Position numbers and translations under genes: made by a program. A DNA stretch of 6,092 nt from contig CAZDKY010000016.1 of the NCBI GenBank assembly GCA_964506505.1, positions 1-6,092 of the forward strand, given 5' to 3'. Below the pieces are notes generated by a model, which saw only the letters and a program-made list of their open reading frames with translations, was not told the DNA's origin and did not search any database. Positions 1 to 6,092 of this stretch are shown here, piece after piece. Position 1 is the stretch's first letter; the number at the start of each line of letters is the position of its first letter. Source of the DNA: M55B129 sp964506505 (GTDB taxonomy: Bacteria > Bacillota > Dethiobacteria > DTU022).

Positions 1-1755
1 AAGATCTTCCCCGGGTTGATGGGCATGCTACTACCGCAGAGGTGCTTGAAGCTATGCTGAAGTTGCGTTGTTCCGCGGCCCTGCTTACCGGTGAAGGGAA
101 AATTAAAAAAGTTGTTACTGCTTTTTCGCTGATCAACGCCCTGGAAAACCAGGTAAAAAAGGCCGATTACAGGGCTGAAGAACTCGCCGATGTTGATCTA
201 ACGGTTGTTTCCTGGGATAGCACCGGCAGAAGCTGGTTTCCCCTGTTAAAAAAATTTGAGGCGCTGGTCGTAACAGGTGAAGATGGAGAAATTGCAGGAG
301 CGATAACTGCTTCCGGTATATACGATAAAATGGTTGCCAAAACGGAAGAACTGGAAAGGGAGCTTGATGCCATTATCAACTTTTCTTCCGATGAGATCCT
401 GGTTGCTGATGGAAGGGGGCCATTTTACGGGTCAATTCCGTGTTTGAAGAGAATTTTGGCGCAAAACTGTCCGACGTTCTGGGCAAATCGGTAGACGAAC
501 TGGAAAAGAAAAGGTTGTTTTTCCCCTCTGTAACCCGCCTTGTTCTCGAGAGCAAGAGTTCCCGGACTGTAATCCAGTCCCAGCGAGACGGGCGCAAACT
601 TTTGGCCACCGGAACGCCTGCGTTCTATGAAGACGGATCCATATTCAGGGTTGTTGTCAATACCAGGGATATCACCAGGCTGAATAACCTTAAGAAGCAG
701 CTTGAAGAGGCGGAGCTGTTAAAAAACCGCTACCGCCAGGAGCTGATTGAGCTCCGACAGGATGCTTTGTGGGGTAGAGATATTATCGCTATCAGCCCGG
801 CTATGAAGAGATTGCTTGAAATGGCCGGCAGAATCGCCGCTGCTGATTCGACGGTCCTCTTAACAGGGGAGTCCGGTTCCGGGAAAGGGATGATTGCCCG
901 TTATATACACGACAACAGCTTGCGGCGGGGGAAGCCCTTTACCGTGGTCAACTGCGGAGCTATACCCGAAAATTTGCTGGAGAGCGAGCTCTTTGGGTAT
1001 GCGGGAGGAGCTTTTACCGGGCCCGCCGAGAAGGTAAGATCGGCAAGCTTGAACTGGCCACTGAGGGAACCCTTTTCCTGGATGAAATAACTGAGCTGTC
1101 GCCTGAACTGCAGGTTAAACTGCTTCATGTTTTACAGGAAGGGTTGATCACCAGGGTTGGCGGCACCAGAGAAATCAAATTAAATCTGCGATTTATCGCT
1201 GCCACCAATCGCGACATTACGGCGCTGGTTGAAAAAGGCCTTTTCAGGGAAGACCTCTACTACAGGCTCGACGTTATACCGCTTACTATACCACCGCTGA
1301 GGGAGAGGAAAGAGGACATAAGGCCTTTAGCGGAAGCTTTTCTTGAAAAACTAGGAAAAAAATACCACAAGCAGAAGTACTTTACCGACGAAAATTATGC
1401 TTACCTGGAAAATTATGAATGGCCAGGTAATGTCAGGGAACTAGAAAACCTGGTAGAGCGGCTGATAATTGTTGTCGATGGAGCTCAAATAGATGAGCAA
1501 AATTTACCGCGACACGTTCTGCAGTCCCGCGGATTGTTTCATCAAAGAGAGATACAGGGAAAATGGGAGTGTGAAAAGCCTTCTTCACTAAAAATAGCCA
1601 GAGAAGAACTGGAAAAGAAAATGCTCAGCGCGGCTCTTCGTTCATGCCGTACAACATATGAGATGGCCCGGATCCTTGGCATAGATCAATCTACAGTAGT
1701 GCGAAAACTGCATCGCTATAACCTCATTAAATTAGAAAAAACAGACCAGAGTTAG
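1..1755 (+). CDS. Sigma-54-dependent transcriptional activator (CBS-CBS-PAS-AAA+-Fis HTH), 5' partial, two frameshifts
   Basis: Bacterial enhancer-binding protein that would use ATP hydrolysis to open sigma-54 promoters. The frame is open from base 3, so the start lies upstream. Domains in order: two CBS-like repeats (about 3-155 and 165-345), a PAS domain (about 350-690), a coiled-coil linker (about 685-770), the AAA+ module (about 775-1490), and a Fis/TyrR-type helix-turn-helix (about 1595-1725, with MARILGIDQSTVVRKL). Walker A GESGSGKG is at 866-889, Walker B GTLFLDEI at 1066-1089, and the RED..YRLD arginine-finger region at 1246-1272. The frame breaks at the G run 415-419; one added G gives DGRGAILRVNS. 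It breaks again at 1019-1021; one added G restores GAFTGARREGKIGK, the sigma-54 contact loop. CBS domains often bind adenine nucleotides and PAS domains small ligands; the actual signal is unknown. It probably controls the operon downstream. The family call is secure; whether the gene is intact is not. Confidence 0.93.
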
Positions 1756-1795
1756 CCTCAGCGGGTTTGCCATCCCTGCTTTCAAAGCATGACTG

Positions 1796-1832
1796 TTAAT
1801 GTAAAACTGCATTATTTAATGTGAACTTGCAT
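1796..1832 (+). promoter_or_regulatory. Paired direct repeats, candidate activator binding sites (UAS)
   Basis: TTAATGTAAAACTGCAT (1796-1812) and TTAATGTGAACTTGCAT (1816-1832) match at 14 of 17 positions and start 20 bp apart, about two helical turns. Each holds an AATG...GCAT pair of opposed half-sites. A further GCAT lies 22 bp upstream (1787-1790), within the small palindrome TGCTTT-C-AAAGCA (1777-1789). The repeats lie roughly 130-165 bp before the predicted transcription start of the gabT promoter, a usual distance for sigma-54 activators. That the neighbouring regulator binds here is inference. Confidence 0.5.
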
Positions 1833-1860
1833 CGCAACTTGGTTTTTTTACCGGTGCATT

Positions 1861-1912
1861 AAAAAACACTTTTTTAAAATGGCTCTGCAGAGCCATTTGC
1901 GGGTGTTTTTTT
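1861..1912 (+). terminator. Rho-independent terminator hairpin with 22-bp perfect palindrome
   Basis: The core 1877-1898 is a perfect 22-bp palindrome centred on CTGCAG. It is flanked by AAAAAACAC (1861-1869) and its exact complement GTGTTTTTT (1903-1911), so a longer two-part stem can form. A T7 run (1906-1912) follows, and an A run and T run precede the core, so it could stop transcription from either side. It sits about 105 bp after the regulator stop and ahead of the sigma-54 promoter, which separates the regulator transcript from the operon. An operator role for the palindrome is possible but less likely. Confidence 0.65.
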
Positions 1913-1932
1913 ATTTGGGTTTTTAACAAAGA

Positions 1933-1948
1933 TGGCATCATTATTGCT
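1933..1948 (+). promoter_or_regulatory. Sigma-54 (-24/-12) promoter of the gabT-AOR operon
   Basis: TGGCATCATTATTGCT matches the consensus TGGCAY-N5-TTGCW at every defined position. The invariant GG (1934-1935) and GC (1946-1947) are separated by exactly 10 bp. Transcription would start near 1959, leaving a leader of about 25 bases before the ribosome binding site at 1981-1990. The promoter lies directly downstream of a sigma-54 activator gene, which supports it as real. Confidence 0.82.
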
Positions 1949-1980
1949 AATAAGTTTAATTAACAATATTTGTTTAGAAA

Positions 1981-1990
1981 GAGAGAGGAG
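1981..1990 (+). promoter_or_regulatory. Ribosome binding site for the aminotransferase
   Basis: GAGAGAGGAG ends in a strong AGGAG (1986-1990). A start would be expected 5-10 bases later, near 1996-2000, but the sequence there reads GATATAAATC with no usable start. The first ATG is at 2010, in another frame. The site indicates that translation begins near 2000, well before the in-frame GTG at 2104. Confidence 0.6.
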
Positions 1991-2009
1991 AAAAAGATAT
2001 AAATCAAAA

Positions 2010-3345
2010 ATGAAACTCATCTGGTTCTTATGAACCGGGTCCCCGTTCACGCGAACTGCTGGAACTGCGGGATCAAAATATTGCTCGCGGTATATCTTAT
2101 ACTGTGCCCATTTTTGTCAATGAAACCAGTGGGGCTCTGATTACCGATGTAGACGGTAATCAGTTTATTGATTTTACCGGAGGAATCGGTGTAGCCAATT
2201 ACGGCAACAATCACCCGGACATTGTTAAAGCGATTAAGGAACAGGCCGACCGCTACCTGCATACTTGTTTCATGGTTACCGGTTATGAGCCATATGTCCG
2301 TCTGGCAATGCGGCTGAATCAATTTATACCGGGAGATTTCTCCAAGAAGACCGCGCTGTTTAACAGCGGTGCAGAAGCAGTGGAAAATGCTGTAAAACTA
2401 GCCCGCCGTTATACCGGGAAAACGGCCATTGTCGCCCTGGAATGTGCTTTTCACGGTCGAACCCTGATGACAATGACCCTAACTTCAAAGGTTAAACCTT
2501 ACAAATACGGCTTTGGACCTTTTGCTCCCGATGTTTACAAGATTCCGACGCCTTACTGTTACCGCTGTCGTTTTGGACTGACCTATCCAGCGTGTGATTT
2601 ATACTGCGCCCGTTACCTGGAACAGTTTTTTGCCGTTGAGTGTACTGCCGATAATGTAGCGGCGGTAATTGCCGAGCCCGTTCAGGGTGAGGGAGGTTTT
2701 ATCGTTCCCCCGCCCGGTTATTTCAAGGTTCTGCAGGAAATCTGTCAGAAAAATAACGTCCTCTTTATTGCCGATGAAATCCAATCAGGTTTTTATCGTA
2801 ACGGCTATCCGCTGGCCAGCTATTATTACGGGATAAAGCCCGATCTAGTGACCATGGCCAAATCATTAGCAGGCGGCGTGCCCCTCAGTGCTCTTACCGG
2901 AAGGGCTGAGGTTATGGATTCAGCCGGGCCCGGAGAAATTGGTGGGACCTACGGCGGAAACCCCATTGCCTGCGCCGCTTCCCTGGCTGCGCTCGATGTG
3001 GCCGAAAAAGAAAACATCCAGGTTAAAGCACGGGAAACAGGAGCGATTGTGTCAGAAAGGCTGGAAAAAATGAAAGAAAAACATGTCCTAATTGGAGAAC
3101 ACCGCGGTCTTGGAGCAATGCAGGCAATCGAGCTGGTCAAAGATCGGAAAACAAAAGAACCGGCACCCGAGGCGGCCAAATCAATCATCAAGCGCTGCCA
3201 CCAACGTGGTTTGATTATTATAACCGCCGGTATTTTCAGCAATGTAATCAGGCTGCTTATGCCGGTTACTATACCGGCCGATCAGCTGGAGCGGGGTCTT
3301 GAAATCCTCGATCAGGCAATTGCCGATGAAGAGGGAGGCTGTTAA
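2010..3345 (+). CDS. gabT: 4-aminobutyrate aminotransferase (class III, PLP-dependent), N-terminal frame disturbed
   Basis: Transfers the amino group of 4-aminobutyrate or a similar omega-amino acid to an oxo acid such as 2-oxoglutarate, giving a semialdehyde; cytoplasmic. Counting from the in-frame GTG at 2104: PLP-phosphate motif NSGAEAVENA (residues 87-96), FHGRT, AEPVQGEGG, the PLP-ring aspartate in ADEIQSGF (D224), and the Schiff-base lysine in MAKSLAGG (K253). PYKYGFGPFAP is typical of GabT. Cysteines at residues 152, 155, 164 and 168 form CX2C-X8-CX3C. Clear coding sequence (EPGPRSRELLELRDQ) begins at 2032, before that GTG, so the GTG is not the true start. No ATG, GTG or TTG lies in frame between the stop at 2011 and 2104. 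The listed start, ATG 2010, is out of frame with the body and provisional; an upstream frame reading NETHLVL suggests a lost base near 2030. True length is probably about 440 residues. First gene of the operon; the stop overlaps the AOR start. Substrates such as 5-aminovalerate or beta-alanine are possible. Confidence 0.9.
3333..3338 (+). promoter_or_regulatory. Ribosome binding site deciding the AOR start
   Basis: GGGAGG lies inside the last codons of gabT, six bases before the TAA/ATG overlap proposed at 3343-3348. No comparable site precedes the in-frame TTG at 3457, although GGAGG occurs there by chance within the conserved IGGKGLG coding motif. Confidence 0.6.
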
Positions 3346-5112
3346 TCGACTCCCTGTTCATTTGGCAGACTTTTAATCATTGATTTAAGTAAATCGGACA
3401 TCGTTGAGCGTAAAATCAGCGACGAGATCTATGATAAATATATCGGAGGTAAGGGGTTGGGGAGCCACCTTTTAATGAAGATGCTGCCTCCGGGGGTGGA
3501 TCCCCTTTCTCCCGATAATATTGTAATTATAGCTACCGGCCCGGCAACGGATACAGTGCTTTCCCCGGCCAGCCGTTTTGGTCTTTTCAGTAAATCGCCT
3601 GCTACCGGTGCTTATGCTGAGTCATACAGCGGTGGCCATCTGCCTCCGCTGATCAAACGAACCGGATATGATGCCATAGTTATCACCGGCCGGGCATCTC
3701 ATCCCTGTTTTATCAGCATTACTGAGAGCGGGGTGAATTTCTACGATGCCAGCGAAATATGGGGATTGGAAACCTACGATGCTGAAGAAGCGTTGAAGAA
3801 AGCGGCGGGAATAAACAAAGCCCAGGCCCTGGTAATTGGTCCCGCCGGTGAAAGGCAGATCAATTTTGCCTGTCTGAAGAATAATCGCTGGCGCAGCGCC
3901 GGGCGGACCGGCCTGGGAGCAGTCTTCGGCTCCAAAAACCTGAAAGGTATTGTCTTCGGAGGGGAAGCAAAGGCCGCTCTTTACGATGAAGAAGGGCTGG
4001 CTGCCTGGCATCGTGAGTTTATTGCCCACAGTAAGGATTCTCCTTCCGCTCTGATGTATCGAGAGAAAGGAACGCCGGCGCTGGTAGCCATAACCAATAA
4101 GGCAGGCTGTTTTCCAACCCGTTACTGGACAGAAGGCAGTTTACAGGGGTGGGAGAAGATCAGTACTGAATATATGCAGGAAAATATGGAAGTAAAATCA
4201 CGCGGTTGTTACCGCTGTTTTCTCGCCTGTGGTAAGTTAACCACGGTGATTAAGGGAAAATACCGTGGTTTAACAGTTGAAGGACCCGAGTATGAAACAA
4301 TATATGCGTTTGGCGGTCTCTGCTGCATTACAGATATGGAAGAGATCCTTTATCTGAATGATCTTTGCGATCGCTGGGGTATCGATACGATCAGCGCTGG
4401 TAATATCGCCGCTTTTGCCATAGAGGCCGGCCTGGAGGGGCGGCTTCGGGAAGCGCCGTCTTATGGTGATCCCGATTCTGTGGCCACTTTTCTGCAAAAA
4501 GTTATTGATTGCATCGGAGAAGGAGCGTTATTTCAAAAGGGCATCAGGGAAGCGGCCCGAACTTTGGAGATGGATGACCGGGCTGTCCACGTTAAAGGCC
4601 TGGAACCAGCCGGTTATGATCCGCGAGTCCTGAAGGGAATGGGACTTGCCTATGCCACATCTGATCGGGGTGCCTGCCACCTGCGGACCACTTTTTACAA
4701 ACCGGAACTGAGCGGCATGATCGACCCGGCAACCACCGAAGGCAAGGCCAGAATGTTTATCGATTTTGAAGATCGATTAAACATATATGATTGTTTGATA
4801 TTTTGCCGTTTCTACCGTGATTTAATCCATTGGGAAGAACTGGTCACCGTCCTTTATTACCTTACTGGCATACGTCACAGCGTTGCTGATTTAAAAGTGA
4901 TCTCTGACCGTATTCAGAATCTGACCAGGCTTTTTAATCTCAGGGAAGGGCTGAACCGAGAAGACGATAACCTGCCGGAACGATTTTTAAAGGAATCGAT
5001 AAACAATGCGGAGAATTCTATAACCATGGCGGAACTTAGCCAAATGCTTGATGAATATTACCTTTTAAGAGGCTGGGATGAAAGGGACGTTCCGATAATT
5101 GGAGAACAGTAG
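3345..5112 (+). CDS. aor: Aldehyde:ferredoxin oxidoreductase (tungsten/molybdopterin AOR family)
   Basis: Cytoplasmic enzyme that oxidises aldehydes to carboxylic acids and reduces ferredoxin, using a bis-pterin W (or Mo) centre and one 4Fe-4S cluster. The family N-terminus is present (FGRLLIIDLSKS, then YIGGKGLG), followed by GPAGE and RTGLGAVFGSKNLKG. Cluster ligands CYRCFLAC (4207-4230) fall at C288, C291 and C295 counted from the proposed start, with a distal ligand C487 in IFCRF. EGPEYETI and GYDPRVLKGMGLAYATS..GACH are typical pterin/active-site motifs. Length is about 588 residues, near the usual 600. The coding frame runs back to the gabT stop without a standard start. If C3347 is an extra base, ATG at 3345-3348 gives MTPCSFGRLLIIDL, overlaps the gabT TAA as TAATG, and sits six bases after GGGAGG. 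The TTG at 3457 would delete about 37 conserved residues. The C-terminus (LRGWDERDVPIIGEQ) seems to lack the usual short tail; an insertion sequence starts just beyond. The aldehyde from GabT is the likely substrate by context. Confidence 0.93.
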
Positions 5113-5141
5113 AAGCGAACATGTCCCATTAGCCATGGAAT

Positions 5142-5172
5142 TTGAAGTGGCGGTACCTCGATCCTTTATGAT
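5142..5172 (+). promoter_or_regulatory. Possible transposase promoter
   Basis: TTGAAG (5142-5147) and TATGAT (5167-5172) form a sigma-A-like pair, but the 19-bp spacer is longer than ideal. Transcription would start near 5179. Such a transcript would lack the left arm of the leader hairpin (5148-5159), leaving the ribosome binding site free. Weak by itself; noted because the geometry fits. Confidence 0.35.
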
Positions 5173-5212
5173 ATAAAGGGATTGACCAATTAATTAAAAG
5201 GAGGCACCGCCA
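5148..5212 (+). repeat. Inverted repeat enclosing the transposase ribosome binding site
   Basis: TGGCGGTACCTC (5148-5159) pairs with GAGGCACCGCCA (5201-5212) at 11 of 12 positions across a 41-base loop. A smaller imperfect stem lies inside the loop (ATCCTTTAT 5161-5169 with ATAAAGGGAT 5173-5182). The right arm covers most of the AAGGAGG site (5198-5204) and ends directly at the GTG start (5213). In RNA read through from the AOR operon, this stem would hide the start region. Protection of this kind is known for other insertion sequences such as IS10 and IS50; its role here is inference. Confidence 0.6.
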
Positions 5213-6092
5213 GTGTCAGAATATCACAAGGTAAGTGAACCGTCTACAAAGTTAAACGAACATTTTTTAAGTCTAAAGGGGGTCCTTAAATAAGGGCTCC
5301 TAAGCCTATGCACTGCAGCAGGAATAGCCGCCCTGCATCTTTTGATGGAAGAAGATATCATAAAAGTGGCAGGGCCGAAAGGAAAACACGACCCAAATCG
5401 TGAAGCATATCGCCACGGCTATGAACCAAGCAGTGTCAAGATCAATGGTGTAAATAGCCGGGTTACCAGGCCCCGGGCCAGAACCTTAAACGGCCGCGAG
5501 GTAGAAATAGAGAGCTTTGAGCTGGCCAGGACAAAGAGCTGCTGTGCGAAGTAGCCCTAAACCGCATGCTCCACGGGCTCTTGAGCCGTAACTATAACTA
5601 CGGTTCAGAAAATGTCGGTAGTAAGGGGCCCTCAAAAAGTACGGTTAGCAGGAGGTTCATGGAAGCCACGGAAGCTGAATTAAAGAAACTAACCAGCCGA
5701 GCAGTGCCCGAAATAGTCGTTCTCTACATTGATGGCGTTATCTTTGCCGATCATAATGTCATTGTCGCCATGGGCCTTGATGCTGAAGGTAGAAAAAACA
5801 TCCTCGGCTTCAAAATCGGGGCCACAGAAAATGCCCGGGTCTGCCAGGACCTTTTAGTCGACCTTTGCGAAAGAGGCCTTGATGCCGAAAACGGTTTGCT
5901 GGCGGTAATCGATGGTTCCAAAGCCTTAAAGAAAGCGCTCAAGGCAGTCTTTGGCGACAATCTGCTTATCCAGCGTTGCCAGGTACACAAGAAACGCAAT
6001 ATTAAAGCTTACCTGCCCGATACAACGTGGCAGTGGACCAAACAGTAGCTCAACAGGGCCTGGGAAAATGCTGACCTTGCTCTTCGCGACCT
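5213..6092 (+). pseudogene. IS256-family transposase, decayed, 3' partial
   Basis: DDE transposase of the IS256/Mutator type. The likely start is GTG at 5213, eight bases after AAGGAGG (5198-5204). The frame meets TAA at 5291, yet family sequence continues beyond it in the same frame (GLLSLCTAAGIAALHLLMEE, then GPKGKHDPNREAYRHG). At about 5527 one base is missing: adding a C in GGCCAGG joins it to the next frame as ELAQDKELLCEVALNRMLHG. That frame carries SKSTVSRRF, the first catalytic aspartate in YIDGV (5731-5733), GLDAEGRKNILGF, GATENA, the second aspartate in VIDGSKAL (5911-5913), and the QRCQVHKKRN motif. TAG at 6046 stops it, with recognisable sequence (LNRAWENADLALRD) after it. The catalytic glutamate would lie past the window. 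Two nonsense codons and a frameshift make an active protein unlikely from this copy unless the sequence is faulty. Confidence 0.88.

Larger units (their letters stand above)
5113..6092 (+). mobile_element. IS256-family insertion sequence, left part, right end beyond window
   Basis: A transposase with IS256/Mutator features follows the AOR gene on the same strand. The left terminus must lie between about the end of AOR (5112) and the leader hairpin (5148), but the terminal inverted repeat and target duplication cannot be fixed without the right end. The element does not interrupt the recognised AOR domains but may have replaced the last few AOR codons. Confidence 0.75.

Noticed and set aside
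42..494. Stand-alone small CBS-domain protein
   Set aside because: The frame is open from base 3, and the sequence continues into a PAS and AAA+ regulator after a one-base break; the last 18 or so residues are out-of-frame nonsense.
1777..1789. Palindrome TGCTTT-C-AAAGCA as an independent operator or second terminator
   Set aside because: It is short, has no following T run, and is only noted as a possible extra half-site next to the direct repeats.
3457..3459. TTG as the start of AOR
   Set aside because: Conserved AOR N-terminal sequence is encoded upstream from about 3361, and a better ribosome binding site lies at the gabT/AOR overlap.
3622..4029. 135-codon reading frame on the minus strand
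   Set aside because: It lies wholly opposite well-conserved AOR sequence, has no recognisable domain, and looks like a shadow of the AOR codons.
5520..5535. Programmed ribosomal frameshift in the transposase
   Set aside because: No slippery heptamer is visible at the join, IS256-type elements are not known to need one, and two other stops already break the gene.
5566..6048. Separate transposase gene starting at ATG 5566
   Set aside because: Family sequence (DKELLCEVALNR) runs in the same frame directly upstream and joins the earlier segment after adding one base, so this is one broken gene.
6046..6048. TAG read as pyrrolysine
   Set aside because: The transposase family has no known pyrrolysine, and another stop and a frameshift show general decay.
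1..6092. tRNA, rRNA, CRISPR array or riboswitch
   Set aside because: No cloverleaf, repeated spacer pattern or known aptamer core was seen by eye; the leader between about 1959 and 1981 is too short for a riboswitch.

Overview
The window looks like chromosome of an anaerobic Firmicute, probably a Clostridia member of the Pelotomaculum/Desulfotomaculum/Moorella kind. The reasons are protein style, a ferredoxin-type aldehyde oxidoreductase, sigma-54 control by an activator with CBS and PAS domains, and strong AGGAG-type ribosome binding sites. This placement is inference from remembered family resemblance, not from a search.

Layout, all on the + strand. (1) Bases 1-1755 hold most of a sigma-54-dependent activator (CBS pair, PAS, AAA+, Fis-type HTH). 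Its 5' end is off the window and its reading frame is broken twice. (2) Bases 1756-2009 are a compact control region: two 17-bp direct repeats 20 bp apart (candidate activator sites), a hairpin terminator built on a perfect 22-bp palindrome, a textbook -24/-12 sigma-54 promoter at 1933-1948, and a strong ribosome binding site. (3) About 2010-3345 is a GabT-type class III aminotransferase. (4) About 3345-5112 is a tungsten/molybdopterin aldehyde:ferredoxin oxidoreductase (AOR), apparently coupled to gabT through a TAATG stop/start overlap. (5) From just after 5112 to the window end lies the left part of an IS256-like insertion sequence. Its transposase is disabled by two in-frame stops and a frameshift, and its leader can fold to hide the transposase ribosome binding site.

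How the genes fit together: the activator probably binds the repeats and switches on the gabT-AOR pair through sigma-54. GabT would turn 4-aminobutyrate (or a similar omega-amino acid) into a semialdehyde. The AOR would oxidise that aldehyde to the acid and pass the electrons to ferredoxin, taking the place usually held by an NAD(P)-dependent semialdehyde dehydrogenase (GabD). This regulator/transaminase/AOR module is the most interesting content of the window.

Caution on quality: several otherwise intact genes are broken by single-base indels (about 415-419, 1019-1021, 2010-2032, 3347 and 5527). In most cases restoring one base recovers the family motif exactly. That suggests consensus errors in the sequence, or very recent decay, rather than old pseudogenes. 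The two transposase stop codons are substitutions and may be real decay.
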